A DNA stretch of 38,306 bases, from positions 1 through 38,306 of the forward strand of contig JAZRFY010000020.1 in assembly GCA_045643885.1 (NCBI GenBank). Direction: 5' to 3'. A program made the position numbers and the translations under genes. Under the pieces are notes generated by a model. The model was given only the letters and a program-made list of their open reading frames with translations, ran no database searches and was not told the DNA's origin. Source of the stretch: RGIG4608 sp045643885. GTDB lineage: Bacteria; Bacillota; Clostridia; Oscillospirales; CAG-272. Shown piece after piece: positions 1-8,316 of this stretch (the first letter of the stretch is position 1; each line of letters opens with the position of its first letter).

Positions 1-84
1 GTCGGTCATTCTGTCGCAATATTCTTTTATTTCAATTCCGTCTGTGTTGACGAAATCATTAAGCCATTTAATAGATAAATTCAT
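1..84 (-). CDS. pheT: Phenylalanyl-tRNA synthetase beta subunit, N-terminal fragment (runs off the left edge)
   Basis: Only the first 28 codons are present (MNLSIKWLNDFVNT...). They match the usual start of PheT, the tRNA-binding and editing subunit of the alpha2-beta2 phenylalanyl-tRNA synthetase. The start at 84 is supported by an AGGAGG-type ribosome binding site at about 92-98. The gene begins 16 nt after the pheS stop, so the two are co-transcribed from the T-box promoter upstream. No catalytic or B3/B4 editing residues fall inside the window. The identification rests on this N-terminus and on the position directly after pheS. Confidence 0.9.
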   Translation of the reverse strand, partial: MNLSIKWLNDFVNTDGIEIKEYCDRMTD

Positions 85-100
85 TTTTCTTACCTCCTAA

Positions 101-1114
101 TTAAAACTGATGTAAGAATCTAACGTCGTTCTCGTAAAGAAGACGAATATCGTTAACATGGTACTTGAGCATCAAAATTCTTTCAACACCCATACCGAAT
201 GCAAATCCACTGTATTCCTCGGGGTCGATACCACAGTTGCGAAGAACGTTGGGGTGAACCATACCTGCACCGAGAATTTCAATCCAACCCTCGCCCTTGC
301 AAAGACGGCAACCCTTACCGCCACAAGCAAAGCAAGAAACGTCAACCTCGGCAGAGGGCTCTGTAAAGGGGAAGTGGTGGGGACGGAATCTGACTCTTGT
401 CTCCTCACCGAAGGTCTTCTTTGCAAATTCCTCAAGAGTGCTCTTAAGGTTGCCCATTGTGATGCCCTTGTCAACTACAAGTCCCTCAAACTGGTGGAAG
501 AGGGGAGAGTGAGTTGCGTCCATTGCGTCGGAACGGTAAACTCGACCGGGAGAAACTATACGGATAGGGGGCTTCTGCTGTTCCATAACTCTTGCCTGAA
601 CGGGAGAGGTCTGAGAACGGAGAAGGATCTTTTCTGTGATATAGAATGTGTCCTGAGTATCTCTTGCGGGATGATTTTCAGGAATATTGAGTGCCTGGAA
701 GTTGTAGTAGTCATACTCAACCTCAGGACCTTCTGCGATGGTGTAGCCCATGCCGATGAAGATCTCTTCAAGATCTCTCTGCATTTTTGTGAGGGGGTGA
801 AGGTGACCTCTTCTATAGGTCTTGCCGGGCATTGTAACGTCGAGCTTTTCGTCAACAAGAGCCTTTTCAAGGGCCTTTGCCTTAAGCTCTGCCTGCTTTT
901 CCTTCATAGCATTTTCGATTTCCTCGCGAACCTCGTTTGCGAGCTGACCGATAACGGGGCGCTCCTCGGGAGAGAGCTGTCCCATACCGCGAAGAACGGC
1001 AGTAAGCTCGCCCTTTTTGCCGAGATACTGAATTCTCAAGGCTTCAAGATCACAGTTATCGTCTGCGATTTTAGAGAGAGCTTCTTCTTTGATTTTTTTC
1101 AAAGTTTCTTTCAT
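101..1114 (-). CDS. pheS: Phenylalanyl-tRNA synthetase alpha subunit
   Basis: 337 aa, close to the usual length of about 340. This is the catalytic subunit of the cytoplasmic enzyme that charges tRNA-Phe; it belongs to class II. An N-terminal coiled-coil-like arm (about 1-90) is followed by the class II core. Motif 2 is seen in the stretch GRVYRSDAMDATHSPLFHQ, and motif 3 in GFAFGMGVERILML near the C-terminus. A CxxCxGKGCRxC cluster near residue 265-275 is common in this family. The start at 1114 is preceded by GAAAGGAAA. It is the first gene after the T-box leader, so expression should respond to uncharged tRNA-Phe. The stop is 16 nt from the pheT start. Confidence 0.97.
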   Translation of the reverse strand: MKETLKKIKEEALSKIADDNCDLEALRIQYLGKKGELTAVLRGMGQLSPEERPVIGQLANEVREEIENAMKEKQAELKAKALEKALVDEKLDVTMPGKTYRRGHLHPLTKMQRDLEEIFIGMGYTIAEGPEVEYDYYNFQALNIPENHPARDTQDTFYITEKILLRSQTSPVQARVMEQQKPPIRIVSPGRVYRSDAMDATHSPLFHQFEGLVVDKGITMGNLKSTLEEFAKKTFGEETRVRFRPHHFPFTEPSAEVDVSCFACGGKGCRLCKGEGWIEILGAGMVHPNVLRNCGIDPEEYSGFAFGMGVERILMLKYHVNDIRLLYENDVRFLHQF

Positions 1115-1160
1115 TTTGTCTTTCCTTTCGAAAAATATATAGAAAATTTATATCAAAAAT

Positions 1161-1197
1161 AAAAAACGCCCCCATCCAAAGAACAGGACGAGGCGCA
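1161..1197 (-). terminator. Intrinsic terminator of the pheST T-box
   Basis: On the minus strand, CGCCTCGTCC and GGATGGGGGCG pair with one bulge around the loop TGTTCTTT, followed by six U residues. The 5' arm lies just after the T-box motif, as expected for the terminator/antiterminator switch. Confidence 0.88.
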
Positions 1198-1457
1198 TAA
1201 ATTTCTTTTGCACACGTGGTACCACCCGTATTTTTAGCCAAGCTAATACACTTACAAAGCTAACACTTTGATGCTCTTAACGCGAGCTCACGGGAGCGAC
1301 TACTCATTTTTAAGGCAAATTTCACCGCACCGACTCCGAAGCGAAACGATATTTGCCTGCTCTTAAGTCACTTACAGCCGAGGCGACTCTCTCTGCAAAG
1401 AACACTTGACAAAATCAAACTTCATCATAGTCATTAAAGGGGATTATTTATTTTCAA
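1161..1457 (-). promoter_or_regulatory. T-box leader of pheST
   Basis: The minus-strand leader contains the T-box signature GGGTGGTACCACG (complement of 1215-1227). A terminator hairpin and a U-run follow just downstream (1161-1197). Further upstream are a stem I AG-rich segment (CAGAGAGAG, around 1390) and a GCTGTAAG segment typical of the stem I apical region. T-boxes sense uncharged tRNA through a specifier codon plus pairing of the tRNA 3' end with the T-box bulge. Phe UUC triplets occur on the 3' side of stem I at 1338-1340 and 1343-1345. I cannot decide by eye which one, if either, lies in the specifier loop. Confidence 0.93.
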
Positions 1458-1464
1458 CACGAAT

Positions 1465-1492
1465 ATTATACCACATTAAATAAAAATTTCAA
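1465..1492 (-). promoter_or_regulatory. Promoter of the pheST T-box operon
   Basis: Minus-strand -35 TTGAAA (1492-1487), 16-bp spacer, -10 TATAAT (1470-1465). The predicted start near 1457 gives a leader of about 340 nt before pheS, a good fit for a T-box. Confidence 0.8.
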
Positions 1493-1524
1493 GAGGTTTT
1501 TTCTATTTTTATTTAATAAATAGC

Positions 1525-1556
1525 AAAAATCACCCCGTATTTTGATACGAGGTGAT
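1525..1556 (-). terminator. Terminator after the DUF1294 gene
   Basis: Stem ATCACC-CGTAT pairs with ATACG-GGTGAT around a TTTG loop, with one mismatch in the arm. On the minus strand it is followed by a U-rich tract. It closes the MBL-gltX-glnS-DUF1294 operon just before the pheST promoter. Confidence 0.82.
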
Positions 1557-1604
1557 GAATTTTTGCATTTTGTTTTTAACGTTGACACAGTTTTGTGCTA
1601 ACGG

Positions 1605-1901
1605 TTATATCAGTATTCCAACGGAATCGAGATAGCAAACGATGATTATTTGCAAAGCAAGTATTGCGGGAATACCGATCATGAACTTGAAATGCTTTGT
1701 TTTATGTCTTATCAAAAACATAGTAAACAGCATTGCCACAGAGCCACCGAGTGCAGATATAAGCAAAAGTGTTTTCTCAGGTGTTCTGCTTTTATCCCTT
1801 ATCGCGCATATCTTATCCTTGATGGTCACGACAATCGCAACGATGGATATAAATGCAATATAAGGAATAAATATCGGATATTCATTCAATAGCTCAAGCA
1901 T
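1605..1901 (-). CDS. DUF1294 small integral membrane protein
   Basis: 98 aa. Hydrophobic segments lie at about 10-27, 45-63 and 73-95. Between the first two is a short charged loop ending in RTPEKTLLLISALGGS, and a second loop carries RHKTKHFKF. This layout (R-x-P-E-x-x-LL, GGS, RHKT-K-x-x-F) is the hallmark of the DUF1294 family, whose function is unknown. The start codon overlaps the glnS stop as TAATG, so translation is probably coupled to glnS. It is the last gene of its operon. The family is well recognised from the sequence, but no function can be assigned. Confidence 0.85.
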   Translation of the reverse strand: MLELLNEYPIFIPYIAFISIVAIVVTIKDKICAIRDKSRTPEKTLLLISALGGSVAMLFTMFLIRHKTKHFKFMIGIPAILALQIIIVCYLDSVGILI

Positions 1902-3559
1902 TACTTTTTGGGGAAGGAGTCCTTAAGACCAACAACTCTGTTAAAGGTGTTTTCGTACTTGGAGTCCTTGCAGTAGTAACCGTCGCGAACAAACTGGAAC
2001 TTATCCCCTGCCTGTGCTTCGAGCAAGGAGGGCTCTACCTTACAGTGCTCAATCTTGATAAGAGAATCGGGATTGAGATAATCGTTGTATGTCTTGTCCT
2101 CGGGAATATCGTTTGTGTTTTCGATAGTGAAGAGGTTGTCATAGAGCATAAGAGTTGCTTCCTTGGCATACTTAGCTGAGAGCCAGTGGATAGTACCCTT
2201 GATCTTTCTTCCGTCAACGGGCATGCCGTTCTTTGTTTCAAGGTCAGCTGTGCAGTGGATTTCCTTAACTGAGCCGTCCTCGTTTTTGATGATTTCGTTG
2301 CACTTAACGATATAAGCACCCATAAGACGAACCTCACCGTCGGGCTTCATTCTGAAGAACTTGGGCGGAGGAACCTCTGCAAAGTCGCTTTCGTCAATGT
2401 AAAGCTCTCTTGTAAAGGGAAGGGCACGAGTGCCTGCACCCTCAACGGAGGGATTGTTGGGCACGTCAAAGTATTCTACCTGATCCTCGGGATAGTTGGT
2501 AACAACTACCTTGATAGGATTCTTTACGCAAATCTTTCTGAATGCGGTTGCATTAAGCTCCTCACGGATGCAATGCTCAAGCATTTCGATGTCAACAAGG
2601 CTGTTTGCCTTTGCAACACCTGCGCTTCTTACGAAATTGAAGATGGATGTGGGAGTATATCCTCTTCTTCTGAGAGCGCAAATTGTGGGGAGACGGGGGT
2701 CATCCCAGCCGTCAACCATGTTGTTTTCAACAAGGTAACGAAGGTATCTCTTGCTCATTACTGTGTGAGTAACGTTAAGACGGGCAAACTCTCTCTGCTT
2801 GGGATTGGGCTTGTTGTCGATACCGATATTGTTGATTACCCACTCGTAAAGGGGACGGTGATTCTCAAACTCAAGTGAGCAAAGAGAATATGTGATGCCC
2901 TCAAGCGCGTCCTGGATGGGATGAGCGTAGTCGTAGAGGGGATAGATGCACCACTTGTCACCCTGACGGTGATGGCTTGTGTGAACGATTCTGTAGATAG
3001 CAGGGTCACGCATGTTGATGTTGGGAGAAGCCATGTCGATTTTTGCACGGAGAGTATGTGTGCCGTCCTCGAATTCACCCTTTCTCATTCTCTCGAAGAG
3101 GTCGAGGTTTTCTTCAACACTACGATTTCTGTAGGGGCTCTCCTTACCGGGCTGTGTAAGAGTTCCGCGATATTCTCTCATCTCTTCTGCGGAAAGATCG
3201 CAAACGTATGCCTTTCCGTCCTTGATGAGCTTTATTGCAAACTCATAGCACTTGTCGAAATAGTCGGAGCCGTAATAGATTCCACCGGAGGGGATAGCGC
3301 CGAGCCAGTGAAGGTCCTCGTAGATGGACTCAACGTACTCGTTATCCTCTTTAGCGGGGTTTGTATCGTCGTAACGGAGGTTGAACTTACCGCCGTACTT
3401 TTTTGCTGTTTCATAGTTGATCATGATAGCCTTCGCAGAGCCGATGTGGAGATAACCGTTGGGCTCGGGAGGGAATCTTGTTATAATCTTTATATCGGGA
3501 TTCTCACTAAGATCCGCGTCGATGATGTCATGTATAAAGTTAGAGCTGATTTCTTCCAT
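1901..3559 (-). CDS. glnS: Glutaminyl-tRNA synthetase
   Basis: 552 aa, the normal bacterial GlnRS length. It charges tRNA-Gln directly with glutamine. The class I signatures are HIGS (residues 38-41, inside RFPPEPNGYLHIGSAKA) and VMSKR (near 267-271), both in the GlnRS-specific form. The C-terminal half carries the two beta-barrel anticodon-binding domains seen in GlnRS. The start at 3559 follows GAGAGGAT. The gene lies 17 nt after gltX and ends in the TAATG overlap with DUF1294. Direct GlnRS charging is not universal in Firmicutes, many of which use GluRS plus GatCAB. Finding glnS next to gltX suggests coordinated supply of both synthetases. Confidence 0.97.
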   Translation of the reverse strand: MEEISSNFIHDIIDADLSENPDIKIITRFPPEPNGYLHIGSAKAIMINYETAKKYGGKFNLRYDDTNPAKEDNEYVESIYEDLHWLGAIPSGGIYYGSDYFDKCYEFAIKLIKDGKAYVCDLSAEEMREYRGTLTQPGKESPYRNRSVEENLDLFERMRKGEFEDGTHTLRAKIDMASPNINMRDPAIYRIVHTSHHRQGDKWCIYPLYDYAHPIQDALEGITYSLCSLEFENHRPLYEWVINNIGIDNKPNPKQREFARLNVTHTVMSKRYLRYLVENNMVDGWDDPRLPTICALRRRGYTPTSIFNFVRSAGVAKANSLVDIEMLEHCIREELNATAFRKICVKNPIKVVVTNYPEDQVEYFDVPNNPSVEGAGTRALPFTRELYIDESDFAEVPPPKFFRMKPDGEVRLMGAYIVKCNEIIKNEDGSVKEIHCTADLETKNGMPVDGRKIKGTIHWLSAKYAKEATLMLYDNLFTIENTNDIPEDKTYNDYLNPDSLIKIEHCKVEPSLLEAQAGDKFQFVRDGYYCKDSKYENTFNRVVGLKDSFPKK

Positions 3560-3576
3560 TGTTTTATCCTCTCAAA

Positions 3577-5262
3577 TTAGATTTTTGCAATCATTGCATC
3601 GATTCTTGCAAGTGTTTCATCCTTGCCAAGAATCTGCATTACAGTATAAAGGTCTGGTGCGTTTGTCTTGCCTGTTACGGCAACACGGATGAACATTGAA
3701 ACGTCAGCAACGTTTCCACCGAATGCCTCGGGATTCGCCTTATATTCCTTCATATCTGCAGCATAGCCAATCTCTGTTGCGATGCCCTTGATCTTTTCGA
3801 ACCAAGCGTTCATATCGTCAGAGTAGTCATAGCTTTCCTTGAAGAGCTCAAGAGATTTCTTGATATCCTCTTTCTTGAAGTTTTCGGGATATTCCTCCTT
3901 GATTTCGAAGATGGGAGCGAAGAAGAATCCCATATAATCCTTTGCATCGGACCATTTTGCAAGGTCCTTTCTGGGCTTTTTGCCTCCACGGCCGATGGCA
4001 AGAATCTGCTTGGACATCTCTTCATTTTCCTTAAGGAGAGAAGCAAATTTCGCATCAAACTCTTCTGCCCAGTCAACAAGTCTTTCGTAAACTGTTTCAG
4101 CATCCATTCTGGAGATTACGTTTTTTGAAACGTCGGTGAGCTTATTGATATCGTAAAGGCAACCGGAGCTTGACATCTTCTTAAGAGAGAAGGGGAAGTC
4201 GGTGTACTTCTTGTCGGGATTTTGTGCGTGCCAGTCCTCGTAGTTGGAGTTGAGAAGTGTCATAACGTATTCAACAACGCAGTCCTTGTCGTAGCCAAGC
4301 TCTCTGTAGTATTCCATGTTAGAGCCGAGGTCACGCTTTGAGAACTTCTTCTTTGAGCCGTTTTCACCAAGCTGCATGATGGGGGAGATATGCGCATACT
4401 TGGGAAGCTTGAAGCCGAGGTATCTGAAGAGCATGATGTGACGGGAAAGGCTTGCATACCATTCGTCACCGCGAATTACGTGAGTTGTTCCCATAAGGTG
4501 ATCGTCGATTGCATGAGCAAAGTGGTAGGAGGGAACTCCGTCACTCTTCAAAAGCACCTCGTCACGATCGTTTTCGGGAAGCTCACGGTCACCCTTGATA
4601 AGGTCGGTGAATTTAATCTTTTTGTCGGGATCACCGTCGGAAAGCATGCGAAGAACGAAGGGATCTCCTGCCTCAAGATGAGCCTTAACCTCTTCGATTG
4701 TGAAATTACGGTTCTTGAGCATTTCTTCTCTCTGCTCACCCTGATCCTCGTGCCAGTCCTTAGCCTTAACCTCAGCCTTCTTATCCACTGAGTTAAGAGC
4801 CTCAAGCTCCTCCTTAGTAGTGAATACAGGGTATGCCTTGCCTTCTTCCACGAGCTTCTTTGCGAATACGTGATAGATATCAACTCTCTTGGACTGCTTG
4901 TAGGGACCGTAAGCACCGCAGTCGGTGAGATTTCCGTTTTCGTCAAGGATAGCACCCTCGTCAAAATTGATTCCGTAATAATTGAATGTTTTTATAAGAC
5001 TTTCCGCTGCACCAGCAACCTCGCGCTTTGCGTCTGTATCCTCTATACGAAGATAGAATACGCCACCACTCTGGTGAGCAAGTCTTTCACCAACGAGAGT
5101 GGGGAAGAGACCGCCAAAATGAACGAAACCTGTGGGGCTTGGTGCAAATCTTGTTACCTTTGCACCCTCGGGGAGCTGACGCGCAGGATACTGTGCCTCT
5201 ACCTCTTCGGGAGTTTTAGTAACGTTGGGGAAAAGTAATTCTGCTAAAAGCTTGTAATCCAT
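3577..5262 (-). CDS. gltX: Glutamyl-tRNA synthetase (long form)
   Basis: 561 aa, longer than the typical GluRS of about 480 aa but consistent with a longer clostridial type. The class I HIGH motif appears as HFGG (residues 48-51, in FAPSPTGFVHFGGL). The KMSKS motif appears as KFSKRD near residue 306. The start was placed at 5262 (MDYKLLAEL) because a GAAAGG site lies 10 nt upstream. An in-frame ATG 12 codons further upstream has no such site and would overlap the preceding gene. Gene order is MBL hydrolase, gltX, glnS, DUF1294. Because glnS is present, this GluRS is expected to charge mainly tRNA-Glu, but the sequence alone does not prove that. Confidence 0.95.
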   Translation of the reverse strand: MDYKLLAELLFPNVTKTPEEVEAQYPARQLPEGAKVTRFAPSPTGFVHFGGLFPTLVGERLAHQSGGVFYLRIEDTDAKREVAGAAESLIKTFNYYGINFDEGAILDENGNLTDCGAYGPYKQSKRVDIYHVFAKKLVEEGKAYPVFTTKEELEALNSVDKKAEVKAKDWHEDQGEQREEMLKNRNFTIEEVKAHLEAGDPFVLRMLSDGDPDKKIKFTDLIKGDRELPENDRDEVLLKSDGVPSYHFAHAIDDHLMGTTHVIRGDEWYASLSRHIMLFRYLGFKLPKYAHISPIMQLGENGSKKKFSKRDLGSNMEYYRELGYDKDCVVEYVMTLLNSNYEDWHAQNPDKKYTDFPFSLKKMSSSGCLYDINKLTDVSKNVISRMDAETVYERLVDWAEEFDAKFASLLKENEEMSKQILAIGRGGKKPRKDLAKWSDAKDYMGFFFAPIFEIKEEYPENFKKEDIKKSLELFKESYDYSDDMNAWFEKIKGIATEIGYAADMKEYKANPEAFGGNVADVSMFIRVAVTGKTNAPDLYTVMQILGKDETLARIDAMIAKI

Positions 5263-5294
5263 GTTTGTGTTTCCTTTCAGTGAAAGTTTATGTG

Positions 5295-5915
5295 TCAAAA
5301 ATAATATTTAAGATTTTCAGTTGCCTGTCGCAACGTGGATGAGTCTCCGTGTCCCGGATAAATCCAACGGCTTTCCGTTTTTGCCATTTCGGTGAGCATC
5401 TTGATTGATTGCTTGAGTGCACTCATATCTCCGCCGTAGAGGTCGCATCTGCCAAAGCCTTCGGCAAAAATCGTATCACCTGTGATAAGTGAGTCACCCG
5501 TGTCAAAGCAAACTGAACCTTTAGTGTGCCCGGGAGTGTGCATTACCGTAATTTCTTCGTCTCCTAAAGAAAGCTTGTCTTGTGCATGTAAAAGCACGTC
5601 TGCTTCGTCTATTACGAAGTTGCCCCCTGTAAAGGTTGCAAAGGCATTCTTTCGTGAGTCGGTGAGCATTTCTGCATCAAGCTCGTGTACGTATACGGGT
5701 GCCCCCGTTGCCTCCTTAAGCTCCTTTGCACGCCAAATGTGATCGAAATGGCCGTGCGTAAGAAGGATTCCCTTTAAGGAAAGCTCTCTCTTTTTAAGCT
5801 CGGATAATACCGTTTTTTCGTTGATTGAAGGATCGATAACAAAGGCCTCTTTGCCGCTTTGGACAATAAAACAATTTGATGAAAAGCCCATGGGCTTCAA
5901 TGCAATAATCTCCAT
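5295..5915 (-). CDS. Metallo-beta-lactamase-fold hydrolase (glyoxalase II-like)
   Basis: 206 aa. The dinuclear zinc motif THGHFDH (HxHxDH) is followed by HTPGHTKGSVCF, GDTIFAEGFG and YPGHG. These supply the usual later metal-binding His and Asp residues of glyoxalase II-like hydrolases. Such proteins often hydrolyse S-lactoylglutathione-type thioesters, but the natural substrate here is unknown. The start at 5915 (MEIIALKPMG) is chosen because GGAGG sits 5 nt upstream; a frame opening 14 codons earlier lacks a site. It is the first gene of the operon and stands 32 nt upstream of gltX. No signal peptide is seen, so it is probably cytoplasmic. Confidence 0.9.
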   Translation of the reverse strand: MEIIALKPMGFSSNCFIVQSGKEAFVIDPSINEKTVLSELKKRELSLKGILLTHGHFDHIWRAKELKEATGAPVYVHELDAEMLTDSRKNAFATFTGGNFVIDEADVLLHAQDKLSLGDEEITVMHTPGHTKGSVCFDTGDSLITGDTIFAEGFGRCDLYGGDMSALKQSIKMLTEMAKTESRWIYPGHGDSSTLRQATENLKYYF

Positions 5916-5945
5916 ATCGTCCTCCAATATATAAATAATCATAAT

Positions 5946-5974
5946 ATTATAGCACAAAAAAAATGATTTATCAA
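5946..5974 (-). promoter_or_regulatory. Promoter of the MBL-gltX-glnS-DUF1294 operon
   Basis: Minus-strand -35 TTGATA (5974-5969), 17-bp spacer, -10 TATAAT (5951-5946). The predicted start near 5939 gives a leader of about 24 nt. Confidence 0.82.
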
Positions 5975-6102
5975 TAGTGAATAATAAAATATATCCTTAT
6001 TTTTTCTCAGCACAATCGCCAAACCATCAAAACATTGTGAAAAATAGACAAAAATTTAACATAATTTTCTACATTCAGTGTCTATAAATATCAAGAAATC
6101 TC
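5975..6102. other. Divergent intergenic stretch with no recognisable gene
   Basis: AT-rich spacer between the divergent promoters of the MBL operon and the EF-G-like gene. I see no reading frame with a ribosome binding site, no RNA gene and no strong hairpin. Confidence 0.6.
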
Positions 6103-6131
6103 TTGAAAAACAAGGAAAAAATGTGTATAAT
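6103..6131 (+). promoter_or_regulatory. Promoter of the EF-G-like gene
   Basis: -35 TTGAAA (6103-6108), 17-bp spacer, -10 TATAAT (6126-6131). The predicted start near 6138 gives a leader of about 107 nt. Confidence 0.83.
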
Positions 6132-6156
6132 AGATTTCAGGATGGAAAATAATTGC

Positions 6157-6231
6157 CCAAAAGCTCTATTTTGGTTAATAATTTAGCATTTTACATACTA
6201 TGAAAACAGGAAAGGGTCCGACTAATCGGAC
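6157..6231 (+). promoter_or_regulatory. Structured 5' leader of the EF-G-like gene
   Basis: Two inverted repeats lie in the leader. The first is CCAAAA-GCTCTA-TTTTGG (6157-6174). The second is a compact hairpin GTCCGA-CTAA-TCGGAC (6216-6231) ending 13 nt before the ATG. The best purine-rich site, AGGAAAGG (6208-6215), is directly 5' of that hairpin, and a weaker AAGG (6232-6235) is directly 3'. Folding could bring the stronger site nearer the start codon or occlude it. A regulatory role is inferred. Confidence 0.4.
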
Positions 6232-6244
6232 AAGGTAAATCCCC

Positions 6245-8302
6245 ATGCAAAACATCGAAACAAAAAGAATCAGAAACGTCGCGCTCCTGGGTCACAGTGG
6301 AAGCGGTAAGACTTCTCTTGTAGAGGCTCTTCTTCACGTTGCAGGTGCTTCTGACAGATTTGGTAACGTAACTGACGGTACAACTGTTTGCGACTACGAT
6401 CCCGAGGAGGTTAAGCGTGGCTTCTCACTCGCATCAAAGGTTGCTCCCTTTATGTGGAAGAACACAAAAATCAACATGCTTGATACACCCGGTTTCCTTG
6501 ATTTCGTTGGTGAGGTAAAGCAGACACTTCGCGTTGCAGACGCAGCTCTTATTCTCGTTGACGGTAAGGCAGGCATCGAGGTAGGTACAGAGCTTGCTTG
6601 GGACAATGCTCAGGCAGCAAAGCTCCCCACTGCATTCTTTATCAATAAATTTGACGATAACGAAGCAAGATACGGAAGAGTTCTTGACTCTCTTCACGAA
6701 AAGTTCGGTAAGAACGTATGTCCTCTTACAATTCCCATGGTTAAGGACGGCAAGGTTCTTGGTGCTATCGACCTTATTAAGCAGGAAGCTCACGTTTTCA
6801 ACGATAAGGGTCAGCACTCCATTCAGCCCGTTCCCGAAGAATCCGTTGAGGCTATGAATAAATATCGCGACATGCTTATGGAAGCTGTTGCTACAACTGA
6901 CGAAGACCTTATGATGAAGTACTTTGAGGGTGAAGAAATCACACCTATGGAAGCTCTTAATGCAGTTCATGAAGGCGTTATCCACGGTGATATCGTTCCC
7001 GTTCTTTGCGGTGCTGCAACAAAGCTTTGGGGCGTTTGGACACTCCTTGACGTAATCGTTGAATCCTTCCCCAGACATACTGCAAAGGGAAGTGAAATGC
7101 TCGAAGGCGGCGATACAAAGGAAATCGAAACTGAGGGCGAAACAGTTCTCTTCGTATACAAGACAGTATCCGACCCGTTCGTTGGTAAGATGTCCTTCTT
7201 CAAGGTTATGAACGGTACTCTCAGAAAGGATATGCTCCTTAAGAATACAACAACAGATACAAACGAAAAGATGGCTCACATCTATATCGTTAAGGGTAAG
7301 ACTCAGACAGAGGTTGACGTTCTTTGCTGTGGTGATATCGGTATGACAGCTAAGCTTGCTAACACCAATACAGGTGACACACTTGCTTGGAACAGTGATA
7401 TCCACTATGCAAGAACTGAATATCCCGAGCCCTTTATGGCTCAGTCCATTTCTCCTGTTTCTAAGGGTGATGAAGATAAGATTTCTCTTGGTATCACAAA
7501 GCTTTGTGAAGAGGATAAGACAATCAAGTTCGAAAACAACCCCGAAACACATCAGCTCGTTCTTTACGGTATGGGTGATATGCACATCTCCGTTATTGAA
7601 GCAAAGCTTAAGGCTAGATTTGGTGTTTCCGTTAAGCTTGATCTTCCTAAGATCGCTTATAGAGAAATGATCACAAAGAAGGTTCAGGTTCAGGGTAAGC
7701 ATAAGAAACAGTCCGGTGGTCACGGTCAGTACGGTGACGTTAAGATCGAATTCTTCCCCGGTGAAGAAGAAGGTCTTACATTTACTGAATCTACAGTTGG
7801 TGGTTCCGTACCTAAGAACTTCCATCCTGCAGTTCAGAAGGGTCTTGAAGAATCCATGAAGCGTGGTGTTTACGGCTATCCCGTAATCAAGCTTGCTGCT
7901 AACCTCTTCGACGGTTCTTACCATGACGTTGACTCTAACGAAATGTCCTTCAAGATGGCTGCATCTCTTGCGTATAAGGAATGTATGAAGCTTGCTAACC
8001 CCGTTCTTCTTGAGCCCGTTGGTGATCTTGCAGTTACAGTTCCTGAGTCCTACGTTGGTGACGTTATGTCCAACCTTAATAAGCGCCGTGGTAGCGTTAT
8101 GGGTATGGATCCCGCTGAAAAGCGCGGTTACACAACCATCAATGCAACAATTCCTAAGGCTGAAATCCTTGACTACACAATCACACTCCGTGCTATGACA
8201 CAGGGTAGAGGTAGCTTTACATTTGTAGAAACCGGCTATGAGCAGGTTCCTATGAATATCGCACAAAAGATCAAGGAAGAAAACGCTACAAACGAAGAAT
8301 AA
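6245..8302 (+). CDS. EF-G paralogue (FusA2 / EF-G2 type translational GTPase)
   Basis: 685 aa, the full EF-G architecture. The G domain carries P-loop GHSGSGKTS (16-24), switch I KRGFSLASK, G3 DTPGF (80-84) and G4 NKFD (134-137). Domains II-V follow, with a domain IV region around GHGQYGDVKIEF and a C-terminal EF-G fold. Several G-domain positions differ from canonical EF-G. The P-loop lacks the DHG of GHVDHGKT, the switch I Thr is Ser (RGFSL for RGITI), and the catalytic His of DTPGH is Phe84. These mark the FusA2-like subgroup. Codon choice is strongly biased, suggesting high expression. It stands alone between its own promoter and terminator, with no ribosomal protein genes nearby. It is unlikely to be the canonical fusA of the str operon. 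Confidence 0.88.
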   Translation: MQNIETKRIRNVALLGHSGSGKTSLVEALLHVAGASDRFGNVTDGTTVCDYDPEEVKRGFSLASKVAPFMWKNTKINMLDTPGFLDFVGEVKQTLRVADAALILVDGKAGIEVGTELAWDNAQAAKLPTAFFINKFDDNEARYGRVLDSLHEKFGKNVCPLTIPMVKDGKVLGAIDLIKQEAHVFNDKGQHSIQPVPEESVEAMNKYRDMLMEAVATTDEDLMMKYFEGEEITPMEALNAVHEGVIHGDIVPVLCGAATKLWGVWTLLDVIVESFPRHTAKGSEMLEGGDTKEIETEGETVLFVYKTVSDPFVGKMSFFKVMNGTLRKDMLLKNTTTDTNEKMAHIYIVKGKTQTEVDVLCCGDIGMTAKLANTNTGDTLAWNSDIHYARTEYPEPFMAQSISPVSKGDEDKISLGITKLCEEDKTIKFENNPETHQLVLYGMGDMHISVIEAKLKARFGVSVKLDLPKIAYREMITKKVQVQGKHKKQSGGHGQYGDVKIEFFPGEEEGLTFTESTVGGSVPKNFHPAVQKGLEESMKRGVYGYPVIKLAANLFDGSYHDVDSNEMSFKMAASLAYKECMKLANPVLLEPVGDLAVTVPESYVGDVMSNLNKRRGSVMGMDPAEKRGYTTINATIPKAEILDYTITLRAMTQGRGSFTFVETGYEQVPMNIAQKIKEENATNEE

Positions 8303-8316
8303 TTTTTCAAAGCATA

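Noticed and set aside
158..1162. A 334-codon open frame on the plus strand across pheS
   Set aside because: pheS on the minus strand is certain from its class II motifs; the plus-strand frame has no ribosome site and ends in the T-box leader.
2921..3580. A 219-codon plus-strand frame opposite glnS
   Set aside because: No family resemblance and no start signals; glnS is unambiguous.
5969..5985. A TTATCAAT-like stretch near the MBL promoter as a third TetR operator
   Set aside because: Only the left half resembles the site; the right half does not complete the palindrome.
6434..8266. A 610-codon open frame on the minus strand, opposite the EF-G-like gene
   Set aside because: It is a mirror of the strongly biased codon use of the plus-strand gene; it has no ribosome site, no recognisable domain and a cysteine-rich, low-sense translation.
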